From positions 1,860,001-1,924,000 of the forward strand of contig JALJCQ010000011.1 of NCBI GenBank assembly GCA_023091665.1: a stretch of DNA of 64,000 bases, in the 5' to 3' direction. How positions within the stretch are numbered: position 1 is the stretch's first letter; every line of letters starts with the position of its first letter. Below the pieces are notes generated by a model. It did no database searches. It was not told the DNA's origin and worked only from the letters and a program-made list of their open reading frames with translations. This document shows, in pieces, positions 48,691 through 62,081 of the stretch. This DNA is from Pythium myriotylum. Its lineage: Eukaryota > Oomycota > Peronosporomycetes > Pythiales > Pythiaceae. The position numbers were made by a program, and so were the translations under genes.

Positions 48691-50362
48691 TTAGTCCAGG
48701 TAATTGGTCGCGTGGGTGACCCCGAGTTCTTCCAACGAAACTTCAGGACCATTGTCGTCTTCTTCTTCGATTCGCTCGTGCTAGAGACACAACATCCATT
48801 TAGAGTCCTGCGAATCGCAGTCAAAAGCTTAAATCGCCTTACCTGGCGCTTGAGCGTTTCTCTTCGGACTTGGTTCTCAAGGAACTGGACGATCTCTTCG
48901 AACGTCGGACGCGCCGACTGGTCATCCGCAGTACACCGCTCGTACAGATCACGGACACTGTCCATGCAGTGCGGGCTGAGCGAAGGTCGGAGGTTGTCGT
49001 ACGCCACCATGTGCATCAGGGTGCTGCCCGAAACCTTCTTGTTACGAGCACCCTTGGCCTTGATGTCGTGGTACGGGATCTTGCGCGTGTCAAGCTCGGC
49101 GAGCACTAGAACGCGAAAAAGTTAGTGGCAACCAACCAACGCCCATTTGAAACATCCAACTCACCGATGCCGAAGCTGTACACATCGGCCTTTTCAGTGT
49201 AACGCTCACCACGGATCATCTCAGGCGGCAGCCACAACGGCGTGCCCGTGACACTCATGGTTTCGTCCACCGACTTCTCACGACTCAGACCGAAGTCGCT
49301 GACCTTGCAGCCCCACGTCGAGCTGGGATGACAAAACGGAAGCTCTGTTAGTCAAACGTAAAGGAGCGTACCGTCTGGGTTAGACATACCTGACGAGGAT
49401 GTTCATACTCTTCAGGTCACGATGGATGATTGGCGGCTTCATACTGTGCAGGTAGGCCATGCCTCGCGACGTGTCGATCGTCATACGCAGGATCGGCTCG
49501 GCCCAAGTCAGTTTGTTCTCCTGGTTGCGAAGCACACCGAAGAGGTCACCACGCTCAAGGAATTCGGTGACGAAGCAACTACAAGTAGAAATGTGACAGG
49601 TCAGTGACAATTCCCGATTTCTGCATCAACGAACGAGCGCTGCGTACATGTTCGAGTACGAGTTCCAACTGGCACCAATGAACTGTTAAAACATACCGAA
49701 AAGCGAGCGTTAGCAAAGAGGTGCCTGCAAATCTGGCGTTGGATCGTGCGACGCACCTGCACGATGTTCGGGTGTCGCAGATTCATCATGAGCTGGATTT
49801 CGTCGCCGAACATTCGCAGGTTATCCTCCTTAATCTTGTTACGAAGCATACGCTTCACAACGACCGGCGTGCCGCAGTAGGTGCCCTTGATGACCTCACC
49901 GAAGGCGCCGGCGCCGATGATTTTCTGGAGCTTGAGATCGTGGAAGTTGATCTCCGCCATGCGGAGCCCCTTGTTGCTGTTGAGCATCATTTCGACGACG
50001 TTCTTTTCCTTGTCCTTGAACTCCTGGAAGTCGACGGTATCGGGGCGCCTGCTAGGGGCCCTGCGCTCGCGGGAGGGAGGGTCCTGGTGTTGGCCCTGGT
50101 GTTGGCCCTGCCCCGTGCGTTGCGGGCGCTGGCGCTGGCCATCGCTCGACGGGGCGCGGTTCGGGCGCTCGCGGGTTCGGCTGTTCCCGTGGCTGTTGTT
50201 GCTGCCGCTCGTGTCGAGGTTGCGCGACGGCTGCTGGCTGCCGTGGCCCGCGCCGTTGACACCGTTGAGATCCGGCCCACCGTGGTTGCCGCCGCGGCTG
50301 GGATCGTTCTCGTGCTTGGCGTAGGTGTTGGCCGTGTTGTCCTTCGAAGCGCAGCCTCCCAT
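48691..50362 (-). CDS. TKL-type protein kinase with N-terminal acylation motif
   Basis: Ser/Thr kinase of tyrosine-kinase-like type. Six exons on the minus strand: 50362-49757, 49682-49648, 49578-49390, 49322-49165, 49105-48843, 48780-48691; introns 59-74 bp, all GT/AG and in phase; 446 residues. It starts MGGCASKD: Gly2 fits N-myristoylation and Cys4 palmitoylation, so plasma-membrane anchoring is likely. A disordered Gln/Arg/Pro-rich stretch of about 110 residues follows. Kinase domain: GAGAFGEV loop, VVVKRM lysine, HRDLKSMN catalytic loop, SDFGLS, and TGTPLWLPPEM activation-segment end. DLKSMN and the WLPPEM-type motif place it with TKL/Raf-like kinases. The last exon adds an acidic tail ending HATNYLD. 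Substrate unknown. Confidence 0.88.
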
Positions 50363-51100
50363 GGTGCTCTAGAGTCGGCTCGGCCGCGACGTCCTGTGCT
50401 GGCGGATTTCTGTCGTGTGAAGGACCTACCTCTTCGCGTGCCTTGGAGTCTGCCACCAGCTGCTGACTCTCTCGACCGGGGAAGGACCGAACTCCCTCGT
50501 GCTCTCTCTCGCTGCCGTTGTCGCGTCGTCTATCGCCTTTCCAAGGTCCCCACCATATCTCTCGACGTGTCGAATGTATCAGTTACGTTCTGTAATGGGA
50601 TCCGAATCACATCGGTTAACAACAAATCTATTATGTTTCCGAGGCCGTAGGGTACCATGTGATATGGTTCATCACGGTGATACAATCCCACCCAACCCGT
50701 CGACACACGCGAGGAGAACTCAGGAAAATCTTCACCGTCTCGAGCTGCGAGAAGAGGCCAACGAGCACACGCATCCACGACATACTAGTGGGTGTCGGTG
50801 CCTCGACAACAGCCTTCTGGTTTCTCAGCTCAGCTCTGGTGTGGACCAGGCGACGGCTGTCTTCCCCCCGTCGTGAACAGTGATCAGAGTGAATCCCACG
50901 GGGGGCACTATTCGTGTGATAGAGGAAGTCAGCCATGTGGCGCATGGGAGGAACCGGACGGTCAGCTCGCTGCTACATTGTTGACGTCCCATACACACAC
51001 TGGAGAGGTCGAGACACCAAGCAGAAAATGGGGTCTTTTCTCTCTGTACATAACTCACCGACACGGACGAAGAAGATCCAGGTCGAGACGACGAACGAGA
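50363..51100. other. Intergenic region, coiled-coil gene 3' end to kinase 5' end
   Basis: 738 bp between two minus-strand genes. Short open frames on both strands have no recognisable domains and their composition is not clearly coding. It probably contains the kinase promoter and 5' leader. No repeats or RNA genes identified. Confidence 0.45.
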
Positions 51101-51735
51101 CTAAGGAGCTGATAGCACAGCGCCGAGTTTCCTGACATCCACGCCTTGCTTACGAGCCTCGTCCAGTAGAGACTGGAGGTCTGTCTGCATACTCGCGACG
51201 CGCTTGCGTTCGAGCTCAGCCTCGCCGCGGCTGCGCTCCTCATCTAGACTCGACAGCGCAAGCTTGAAATGGAGAACCATCAGTTCCATAACTAACGGGA
51301 GATCAAAGAGCTACTCACCATCTCAACGAGCAGCTGGCACTTGAACTTCTCCATGTTGGATTCTTCGGTCAAGCGCAAGTTCCGCTCTTTGAGCTGCGCG
51401 TTCTCTTTCTCGAGCTTCTCGTTATGTTCCTTCAGCTTTTCAATCTGACTGAGATAATCTTGGAGCGGCGAGTGCTCTGAAGTTGTCATGGTGAAGATGT
51501 TCTGGATGAGTCCAACGCAGCTCCGGAGGAGCAATCATTCGCGTCGTCGCTCACCCAACTCCCAGACCCCAGACGTCCCCATCACGAGTGCCACATCGCC
51601 CACCGCCAAGCGCAGCGGAATCTCGTCATGTTGTGCCGTTGCGTTGTCTTGGTTAAACGCTGCGGGCGACCCCGTCTCCGGCGGCGCCGTCGCGTCCTTC
51701 GGACTCGTCATGGCGCTCATTCCTTCTTTTTCCAT
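51101..51735 (-). CDS. Small coiled-coil protein, unknown function
   Basis: Three exons on the minus strand: 51735-51555, 51476-51319, 51262-51101; introns of 78 and 56 bp with GT/AG borders, phase consistent; 166 residues. The N-terminal third is disordered (Ala/Pro/Thr-rich) and ends in a short hydrophobic stretch (LRLAVGDVALVMG). The rest is an uninterrupted heptad-rich coiled coil (YLSQIEKLKEHNEKLEKE ... RSRGEAELERKRVASM). I do not recognise the family. The intron 1 acceptor at CTTCAG was chosen because it keeps phase; the earlier CCAG does not. The start could also be one of the later ATGs at 51720 or 51711. It is divergent from PRP8 with about 250 bp between starts. Confidence 0.65.
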
Positions 51736-51898
51736 CGACCGTCAAACAGCAGCTTCAACCACCTGCACTATTGAATATGCATTATCTCGTTTCAAGGGGT
51801 TCCAGGTTCACTAGGTTTTTAGGTTTTAGATCCTCTTTCCATTCGCTCCATTGCCTCGTTTCCTGTTGAGGGCGGGACGCACGAAGGGAAACCTCTCG

Positions 51899-51920
51899 GC
51901 TCTCTCTCTCTCTCTCTCTT
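51899..51920 (+). repeat. CT-repeat in PRP8 leader
   Basis: (CT)n run of about 20 bases, 60-80 bp in front of the PRP8 ATG, probably in the 5' UTR. It produces apparent in-frame extension of the ORF to 51851, which is not used here. Confidence 0.8.
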
Positions 51921-51982
51921 TGCGTGGAGGCAGCCACTCGGAGCGACAGGACAGCGCGCCAGACGTAGCGAAGACGGTCTCA

Positions 51983-54900
51983 ATGGCGTCCGGCTTTGGC
52001 AACGGCGTGCCGCCGCCGCCGCCTCCGCCGCCACCGATCGAGGGGCTCCATGTTGCCGCCAACGGGAACGGGAGCCACTTTCCAGCGAACGGCAACGGCA
52101 ACTACGCGCCGCCGACCGCGAAGCCCGTGGAGAACTTGTCGCCCGAAGAGGCGCGCAAGAAGATGCTTGAGGAGCGCGCGCGCCGCTGGGCCAAGATGAA
52201 CGCCAAGCGCTACGGCGAGAAGCGCAAGTTTGGGTTCGTCGAGTCCGTCAAGGACGACATGCCCGCCGAGCACGTTCGTAAAATCATCAAGGACCACGGC
52301 GACATGAGCTCGAAGAAGTTTCGTCACGATAAGCGCGTGTATCTCGGTGCGCTTAAATACGTGCCACACGCGCTTTTCAAACTGCTCGAGAACATGCCGA
52401 TGCCCTGGGAACAGGTCAAGGACGTGAAGGTTTTGTATCACATCACGGGCGCGATCACGTTCGTGAACGAGATACCGTGGGTCATTGAGCCCGTTTACAT
52501 CGCGCAGTGGGGCACGATGTGGATCATGATGCGTCGCGAGAAGCGTGATCGCCGACATTTCAAGCGCATGCGCTTCCCGCCCTTCGACGACGAGGAACCT
52601 CCGCTTGACTATGGGGACAACATTCTCGACATCGAGCCCCCAGAGGCGATTGCGATGGAACTGGATGAAGAGGATGACGAGGCGGTGATCGAGTGGCTGT
52701 ATGATTCTAAGCCCCTAATCGATTCCAAATTTGTGAATGGCCCCAGCTACCGCAAGTGGAAACTGCCGGTGCCGATCATGGCCAACCTCCACCGTCTCGC
52801 AGGCCAGCTGATGAGTGACTTGATTGATCCCAACTACGAGTACTTGTTCGATAAGCAGTCGTTCTTCACGGCGAAGGCACTTAACGTGGCGATTCCGGGT
52901 GGCCCAAAGTTTGAGCCGCTCTTCCGAGATGTAGATGACGATGACGAGGATTGGAACGAGTTCAACGATATCAACAAAATTATTATCCGCCATCAAATTC
53001 GAACGGAGTACAAGGTCGCTTTCCCGTTCTTGTATAACACGCGGCCACGATCGGTTCATGTTCAACCGTACCATCGCCCTGCGCTCTGCTACATCAAGGC
53101 TGAAGACCCGGATCTCCCTGCGTTTTACTTCGATCCCATCATCAACCCGATTTCACACTTCCGTGTGAATCGCTCATCAGACAACAGACCGGAAGAGGAT
53201 GATGGCGATGACGACGAGGTAGACGACGAAGAAGACGACTTCAAGCTCCCTGCAGATTTTGCACCCATGTTGGTGAAAAAGAAGCAAAAGTTCCAGCTTC
53301 CTGTGGGTTTCGAACCAATACTATCTGAGGAACCACTGTACAACGAAAACACAGCCAATGGCATCGCGCTTTATTGGGCACCGCGGCCCTTTAACTTGCG
53401 CACTGGTCGCACTCGCCGTGCTGTTGATGTGCCACTGGTCAATCGCTGGTTCCAAGAGCACTGCCCTCCTGGTCAGCCGGTGAAAGTGCGTGTTAGCTAC
53501 CAGAAACTACTCAAGTGCTGGGTGCTCAACTCCCTCCACCACCGTCCACCGAAAGCTTTGAACAAGAAATATCTTTTCAAGGCTCTCAAATCGACAAAGT
53601 TCTTCCAAAGCACAGAATTGGATTGGGTTGAAGCTGGTCTTCAAGTTTGTCGACAAGGCTACAACATGCTGAATCTACTCATTCACCGAAAGAACCTGAA
53701 CTACTTGCATCTCGACTACAACTTCAACCTCAAGCCAATCAAAACACTGACAACAAAGGAGCGAAAGAAATCGCGTTTCGGTAACGCATTCCATCTCACT
53801 CGAGAAATTCTACGATTGACGAAACTGATTGTGGATGCGCACGTCCAGTATCGCCTTGGCAACGTCGATGCGTTCCAACTTGCTGATGGTCTTCAGTATA
53901 TCTTCGCTCACGTTGGTCAACTTACAGGCATGTACAGGTACAAGTATCGCTTGATGCGACAAGTTCGTATGTGCAAGGATTTGAAACACTTGATCTACTA
54001 CCGCTTCAACACAGGGCCTGTTGGTAAGGGTCCGGGATGCGGTTTCTGGGCCCCGGGATGGCGAGTATGGCTCTTCTTCTTGCGCGGAATCATCCCTCTG
54101 TTGGAGCGTTGGCTTGGTAACCTGTTGGCAAGGCAGTTTGAGGGTCGTCATTCGAAGGGTGTTGCTAAGACAGTGACCAAGCAACGTGTTGAGAGTCATT
54201 TTGATCTGGAACTGCGTGCTGCAGTCATGCACGACATCCTCGATATGATGCCAGAGGGCGTTAAGGCGAACAAGGCTAGGACCATTTTGCAGCATCTCAG
54301 TGAAGCATGGCGATGCTGGAAGGCGAACATTCCATGGAAGGTTCCTGGCCTTCCAGCTCCGATCGAAAATATGATTCTTCGGTATGTGAAGTCAAAGGCC
54401 GATTGGTGGACGAACGTCGCACATTATAATCGGGAGCGAATCAAGCGAGGTGCTACGGTGGACAAGACAGTTTGCAAGAAGAACCTCGGGCGTCTCACCC
54501 GTTTGTGGCTCAAGGCTGAACAAGAGCGCCAGCACAACTACTTGAAGGATGGTCCGTACGTATCGGCTGAAGAGGCTGTTGCCGTTTACACAACAACAGT
54601 TCATTGGTTGGAGAACCGAAAGTTCTCACCGATTCCGTTCCCACCTCTTTCTTATAAGCACGATACGAAGCTGCTCATCCTTGCTCTTGAACGTCTCAAA
54701 GAGAACTACTCGGTGAACAGCCGTTTGAATCAATCACAGCGCGAAGAACTAGGTTTGATTGAGCAAGCTTACGATAATCCTCACGAAGCATTGTCGAGAA
54801 TCAAACGACACCTGCTGACTCAACGTGCCTTCAAGGAGGTGCATATTGAGTTTATGGACTTGTACAGTCACCTGATTCCAGTGACTGATATTGAGCCGCT

Positions 54901-57900
54901 CGAGAAGATTACTGATGCGTATTTGGACCAGTACTTGTGGTATGAGGCTGACAAACGCAACCTTTTCCCGTCTTGGATCAAACCAAGCGACTCCGAGCCT
55001 CCTCCGCTGCTGGTGTACAAGTGGTGCCAAGGTGTGAACAACCTCCACGAGGTGTGGGATACCACGAACGATGAGTGTGTGGTCATGATGGAGACCAAAC
55101 TGGAGAAAGTTTACGAAAAGGTGGATTTGACCGTTCTCAACCGACTGCTGCGATTGATTGTGGATCACAATATCGCGGATTATATGACCGCGAAGAACAA
55201 TGTCGTGCTCGCCTACAAGGACATGATGCACACCAACTCGTATGGTCTTGTGCGAGGGCTCCAGTTTACTTCCTTCATTTTCCAGTACTACGGGTTGATC
55301 ATTGATCTACTTCTTCTCGGATTAACACGTGCGTCAGAGATAGCTGGTCCGCCCGAGCTTCCAAACGACTACCTGTCATTCAAGGACACTGCTACTGAGA
55401 CTCGCCATCCAATCCGACTCTACACTCGCTACATCGACAAGGTTTACATACTCTTCCGATTCGATGCTGAGGATTCTCGCGATTTGATTCAGCGATACCT
55501 AACAGAACATCCAGATCCGAACAACGAGAATGTCGTCGGTTACAACAACAAGAAGTGCTGGCCTCGTGACGCTCGCATGCGTTTGATGAAACATGACGTG
55601 AACCTTGGCCGTGCCACGTTCTGGGATATGAAGAATCGCCTACCTCGTTCGATGACTACATTCGATTGGGAGAACAGTTTCTTGTCCGTCTATTCGAAGG
55701 ATAACCCGAACTTGTTGTTTAGCATGTGTGGCTTTGAAGTGCGCGTTCTGCCCAAGATCCGTGCGCTTGACGAAGACTTCTCCCACAAGGACGGTGTTTG
55801 GGTGTTGCAAAACGAAGCTACGAAGGAGCGAACAGCACAGGCTTACCTTCGAGTGGACGAAGAGTCAATGCGTTCCTTCGAGAACCGTATTCGGCAAATT
55901 TTGATGTCTTCTGGTAGTACGACGTTCACGAAGGTTGCGAACAAGTGGAACTCAGCGCTGATTGGTTTGATGACTTACTACCGAGAAGCTGTGGTTCAGA
56001 CTCAAGAACTTCTCGATTTACTCGTCAAGTGCGAAAACAAGATGCAGACTCGGATTAAAATCGGTCTTAACTCCAAGATGCCTTCCCGATTCCCACCCGT
56101 CGTGTTTTACACACCTAAGGAACTCGGTGGTTTGGGCATGCTGTCGATGGGCCATGTATTGATCCCCCAGTCAGACCTGAGGTACTCGAAGCAGACCGAC
56201 TCTGGTGTGACACATTTCCGTTCCGGTATGTCGCATGAAGATGATCAGCTGATTCCGAATTTGTTCCGGTACTTGCAACCATGGGAATCTGAATTTATCG
56301 ACTCGCAGCGGGTTTGGGCCGAATATGCTCTCAAACGGCAAGAGGCGAATGCACAGAATAGGCGGTTGACATTAGAAGATTTGGAGGATTCGTGGGACCG
56401 AGGTATCCCTCGAATTAACACGCTCTTCCAAAAAGACCGGCATACCCTAGCTTACGACAAGGGCTGGCGTGTCAGGACTGATTTCAAGCGCTACCAAGTC
56501 TTGCGTCAAAATCCGTTCTGGTGGACACATCAACGCCATGACGGCAAGCTGTGGAACCTGAACAATTACCGCACGGATGTTATTCAGGCACTTGGTGGTG
56601 TTGAAGGCATTTTAGAGCACACTTTGTTCAAGGGTACATACTTCCCGACGTGGGAGGGCCTCTTCTGGGAGAAAGCGTCTGGTTTCGAAGAAAGTATGAA
56701 GTACAAGAAGCTCACAAATGCTCAGCGCTCAGGTTTGAACCAGATTCCAAACCGTAGATTTACGCTTTGGTGGTCCCCAACCATCAATCGCGCGAATGTC
56801 TACGTTGGTTTCCAAGTGCAACTTGATCTTACCGGCATTTTCATGCACGGCAAGATCCCCACTCTCAAGATTTCTCTGATTCAGATTTTCCGTGCCCACT
56901 TGTGGCAAAAAATCCACGAGTCAGTCGTTATGGATCTCTGCCAAGTATTCGACCAAGAGCTGGATGCGCTCGAAATCGAGAATGTACAAAAGGAAACTAT
57001 TCATCCGCGTAAGTCTTACAAGATGAACTCCTCATGCGCGGATGTTTTGCTATTCGCAGCATACAAGTGGCAGATGAGTCGGCCAACTTTGTTGCACGAC
57101 ACGAAAGACAACTACGATGGATCGACGAGTACGAAGTATTGGATCGATGTGCAGCTGCGGTGGGGCGACTTCGACTCCCACGATATTGAACGCTACGCGC
57201 GCGCGAAGTTCCTCGACTACACAACGGACAATATGACCATCTACCCATCTCCAACAGGTGTCCTTCTTGCCGTCGATTTGGCGTACAACCTCTACAGCGG
57301 TTACGGTAACTGGTTCCCTGGCTGTAAGCCTCTGATGCAGCAAGCGATGGCGAAGATCATGAAGGCAAATCCGGCGCTTTACGTTCTTCGTGAACGTATT
57401 CGCAAGGGTCTCCAGTTGTATTCTTCGGAGCCGACGGAGCCATATCTGTCGAGCCAAAATTATGGCGAGCTCTTCTCCAACCAGATCATTTGGTTTGTGG
57501 ATGACACCAACGTGTACCGTGTTACAATTCACAAGACTTTCGAAGGTAACTTGACGACGAAGCCGATTAATGGTGCTATCTTCATTTTCAACCCAAGAAC
57601 TGGGCAGCTCTTCCTGAAAATTATTCACACATCAGTATGGGCGGGCCAGAAGCGTTTAGGCCAGCTAGCTAAGTGGAAGACCGCTGAAGAAGTTGCCGCT
57701 CTTATCCGCTCACTTCCTGTGGAGGAGCAGCCGAAGCAAATCATTGTAACCCGAAAGGGTATGCTTGACCCACTCGAAGTGCACTTGCTTGATTTCCCGA
57801 ACATCGTGATCAAGGGTAGTGAGCTTCAGCTACCATTCCAAGCGTGTCTGAAGATCGAGAAGTTTGGCGACTTGATTCTGAAGGCCACTGAGCCGCAGAT

Positions 57901-59246
57901 GGTGTTGTTCAACATTTACGATGACTGGCTCAACTCCATTACATCGTACACAGCTTTTTCGAGATTGATTCTCATTTTACGCGCACTTCACGTGAGCAAC
58001 GACCGTACGAAGGTTTTGCTACGCCCCGATGCTGAGACAATTACTCAAGCACACCACGTGTGGCCATCGTTAACTGACGAGCAGTGGTTGAAGGTGGAAG
58101 TTCAGCTCAAGGACCTCATCTTGGCCGATTATGGGAAGAAGAACAACGTGAACGTTGCGTCGTTGACTCAGTCCGAGATTCGTGATATTATCTTGGGTAT
58201 GGAGATTTCAGCGCCATCGCTGCAGCGCCAACAGATGGCCGAGGTTGAGAAGCAAACTCGTGAACAGAGTCAGCTGACCGCTGTGACAACTAAGACGGTC
58301 AACGTGCACGGTGACGAAATGGTTATCACAACAACAAGCCAGTATGAGCAGCAGTCGTTCGCATCCAAGACGGATTGGCGAGTTCGTGCAATCTCTGCCA
58401 CAAACTTGTATCTTCGCACCAATCACATCTACGTGTCTTCAGATGACATTCGCGAGACTGGCTACACTTACGTGCTTCCAAAGAACGTGCTAAACAAGTT
58501 TATCACGATTGCAGACTTGCGCACGCAGATTTGTGGTCTGATCTACGGTGTTAGTCCCCCTGACAATCCGCACGTCAAGGAAATTCGCTGCATCGTCATG
58601 CCTCCGCAGCTGGGAACCCATCAAAGTGTGAGCGTTCCAATCAACCTTCCAGAACATGAGTATCTGGAAGGAATGGAGGCATTGGGTTGGATTCACACGC
58701 AGCCGAGTGAGTTACCACATTTGCCTCCTCAAGATGTCACCTTCCACTCCAAGATCATGTCCGAGAACTCAGCTTGGGACGGTGAGAAGTCGATCATTAT
58801 CACGTGCAGGTACGGTGTTGTTGTTTCCCATTGTTGTTTGCTGTGGTCTGACCGTTTTGGTTTTTCAATTGTACAGCTTCACTCCAGGTTCTTGCTCGCT
58901 CACAGCGTACAAGCTCACGCCTGGTGGCTACGAATGGGGTCGACAGAACAAGGACAGCGGTGCCAACCCAGCAGGTTTTGTGCCAACACACTACGAGAAG
59001 GTGCAGATGCTGCTCTCGGACCGCTTCTTGGGCTTTTACATGGTGCCAGAGGAGGAAGTTTGGAACTACAACTTCATGGGCGTCAAACACAACACGGGGA
59101 TGAAGTACGACCTGAAGCTGGGCAACCCAAAAGAATTCTATCACGAGATCCACCGCAAGACGCACTTTATGAACTTCAGCGCGCTCGAGGCCGCGGAGGA
59201 CGACTCGATGACCGTCGACGAAGAGCAGCAGAACGTGTTTGCCTAG
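51983..59246 (+). CDS. PRP8: Pre-mRNA-processing splicing factor 8
   Basis: Core U5 snRNP protein that scaffolds the spliceosome active site. Two exons: 51983-58809 and 58877-59246, with a 67-bp intron splitting the C-terminal MPN domain (ACG TGC AG/gtacgg ... gtacag/C TTC); 2398 residues, near the usual 2,300-2,400. Start MASGFGNG, followed by a proline run typical of PRP8 N-termini. Recognisable blocks: PRO8NT ([26 protein letters not shown]), PROCN, the large reverse-transcriptase-like region, the RNase H-like domain, and the Jab1/MPN domain ending WNYNFMGV and [11 protein letters not shown]. An acidic insertion (about residues 408-425) is unusual in length. Reading the frame past the intron to 59521 is artefactual. 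Highly conserved, so gene identity is secure. Confidence 0.98.
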
Positions 59247-59651
59247 GCTCTTGTTTGGAGTTAGCTTCTTGTGCCCCTCGAGTTCAAAAATGTACTGAAA
59301 TACTGCCGAGCAGATGTTGTTGGGCGATCTGGGTTGCATGCGGGAATCAGTTAAGAACCTTTTTCAGTTGGGAACCCACCACGTTCGTTTGCTGTGTGTG
59401 GAAGCAAAGCCCAAGTGAAAAGCCCACACGAGTCCTCGCGAGCGGGGAGAAAGCTGCGTGCGAAGGGGGAACGGCCTTGGCGTCGCCCAGAGACCGCGTG
59501 GGAAGAGCGCCTAGAGAGTAGTAGAGAGAAGGGGTCGCGTCGTCGCGGACCGCGCAATCGCCAGAGCTAGAACGTGCGTGGCCGCGCCTGGAGAGCTCTG
59601 CGCGCCCGAGCAGCTCAATTGACCTTGTGGGGGGATGGTGTTTCTAGGCGC
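59247..59651. other. Intergenic region PRP8/CNOT10
   Basis: 405 bp between co-directional genes. Presumably PRP8 3' UTR and CNOT10 promoter. No open frame with recognisable content, no repeats. Confidence 0.5.
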
Positions 59652-62081
59652 ATGTCCGGGGACTCGCGAGGGAAAGACAACAAGTCGTCGCTCGCGCACC
59701 GCGCGCAGCAGAAGTACAAGTGCGTGGCGCGTCTCGCGGTCCCTAGTGCGAGGTTGCTAACCCACGATGTGCCACGTGCAGTGCCGGCAAGTACGTCGAG
59801 GCGATTGACGCGCTGCAGAAGCTCTCCGAGGAGATCGCGCCCGAGCGCGACGTCAAGGTGCAGCACAACCTCGTGCTAGCGGGCTACGTCTCGGGCAAGT
59901 ACGCGGCCAAGGACTTTGAGCACAGTCTGCGCAACCTGCTCGGGTCGTTGGCGGCTGACGATGGCGACAAGAAGAAGGGCGACGCCGACGGCGCCGGGCT
60001 CTCGCTCGAGCGCGAGTCGTCGTTCATTCGTTACAACTTGGCGGCTGCGCTCTTCCAGCAGAAGCAGTACGCCGCAGCGAGCGCGGTGCTCGAGGTGCTC
60101 ATGCGCAACATCGAGCCAATCGACGAAAAGGTCGCGATGCACGTTTGCTTCTTGTACCTCGACATCATCCTGCATAGCAGTCGAGGCTGTGTGTCGACCG
60201 AACGGGAGCGCTACGCGACGTTGAAGAAGGCACAGTCCATTATCGCCTACCTGGAAAAGCCCCACGGCTTCAACGGGCAGCTGCTGAGCCACTTAGACGA
60301 TGCTGCGACGAGCAATGGCAATGCCTCTTCGAATGATACAGGGGACTCAGTGACAGCGCAGCAAGCGAAGAAAGATAGTCTGGATGTTATCGAATATCGA
60401 TTCCGCCTGCATCTGTACAAGTCCAAGCTCATGCTCCTGCAAGGAAATTTGAAAACGTCGAAAAAGGAAGTGAAATCTGCGCTCGAGATTTTTCAGAAAG
60501 AGATCAAGGCGCGCGATCGGGCGGACGATGCTGCTGTATTGCAAGCTGCTGCAGCGAGCGGGTCAGGGCTCGACAAGACTTCGACCGCGATCGGCCACCC
60601 GTCGCTCGCTGTCCAGAAGTCGACTGGACTCTTTCTCAAAGCCAACCTTGAATACCTGCGAACTAACTACAAGAAGTGTATCAAGCTGCTCGCCTCGTGT
60701 GTGCAGCAAGCCGTCGATGAGAGCATTTTCCTCAATAACATGGGCTGCATCCACTTCCAGATGGGACAGCGCAAGGCCGCACAGTCTTACTTTGCTCGAG
60801 CTCTCGAGGCGTCGGCGAAGCCTCGTCGGACGTCCCAGGAAGCAGTCGTCATTGCGGTATGTCTCCAGCGATAGATCGGGGTCGTTTTGAGTCCTCGATA
60901 CTAACGCTGCCTTGATTCCCACAGACTTCGTCACAGTATGAGATCATGTACAATAATGGCCTCCACCTGCTCCTCCAGGGCGACTACACGCTCGCTTTCC
61001 GGTGCTTCCACGCGTCATCGCGTCTCTTCTTTAATCGACCAAAGCTGTGGCTGCGAATGGGCGAGTGCTGCACTGCTGCTTACGCGCAGCAAGCAAAGCT
61101 CGCAGCGACTGCGTCCAGTAAGAGTGGATTGATTCAGGGAGTTGTTGGTTCGGGATCGCATCGACGTGTGCTGCTGTCTACATCTCAACCATCGGCAAAT
61201 ACCGAAGACATCCAACTACCAGAGAAGAATGTGAAGGGAAATGGAGCGAATGGAAATGCATCATCCGCGAGCAGCGGACCTGACGGAACACCAAAAATGA
61301 ACTTGCCGTTTGCGGCAAAGTGCTTCAAGAACGTTCTGCTCCTGTGCAACCAGTTGCTCGAGAACCCTGTGAAGGCGAACGGTGCGGCTGTTACAGGATC
61401 TGCTCTTGGAGGAACCAGCGCAGCTGGTCTTGATGTCGATGCAGGAGTTAACTCGCCAGCAAGCATCGAGGCGCTCGATTTGCTCCGACAGAAAGCTCTG
61501 GTCAATTTGGCCTACGTCTATCTGTCGATGTACGAACCCCAACTCGCGATCACTAGTACAAAGGAGCTACTGGCTCTGCCTTCGTGTACCAAGGCGAACA
61601 GGTTCGTTGGATGTCCACTCCGCTATCGTGGTTGGGGCTGATATCTAACGAGTATGTTGGTTTCCAGATTCCTCGCCCGATCGTATGCGGCAGAGGCGCT
61701 CAGTATGCTCTCTCGTGCACAAGAAGCCACACAGGTGCTGCAGTCAGAGCGTGAGTTGATGCAACTTGCTGATACGTACGCCAAGGAAGCCAAGATTCAG
61801 GTACTAGCGTGCCCCGCGACCAAGCTGTTGGTGGTGACGCTGAAGTGGTGATTTGTTCTGTTGTGCAGGTGAATACTGCTCGTGCCGCCGTCCACGTAAA
61901 CAACGCAACTGCGTTGATTCTTCAAGGCAAGGTAGCTGAAGCTGAAGAGAGCGTTTCGCGTGCCGTGAGTGAGAATGCCTCGTGCCGAGAATCGCTCGAG
62001 CTCTTGGTGTATTTCTATCTGAAGAAGGGTGACACGAAGAAGGCGCTGCGCGTCCTGAAAGCGGCTCAGGTCGCTGCCTGA
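59652..62081 (+). CDS. CNOT10: CCR4-NOT complex subunit 10
   Basis: TPR-repeat subunit of the CCR4-NOT deadenylase complex, expected to act with CNOT11 in cytoplasmic mRNA decay. Five exons: 59652-59719, 59782-60856, 60925-61601, 61668-61800, 61869-62081; introns 62-68 bp, GT/AG, in phase; 721 residues. TPR-like helical pairs are visible throughout: QQKYNAGKYVEAIDAL at the N-terminus, LAAALFQQKQYAAA, FLKANLEYLRTNYKKCIKLL, ESIFLNNMGCIHFQMGQRK (the most diagnostic CNOT10 segment), LHLLLQGDYTLAFRCF, and the C-terminal VHVNNATALILQGKVAEAE and YFYLKKGDTKKALRVL. A low-complexity Asn/Gly/Ala insert occurs around residues 440-480. The ATG at 59652 was chosen because it is the first in phase with exon 2 through a clean intron. 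Confidence 0.87.

Noticed and set aside
58810..59521. PRP8 frame continuing past 58809 to 59521
   Set aside because: This is read-through of the 67-bp intron into the wrong frame; the conserved MPN domain continues in the exon at 58877-59246.
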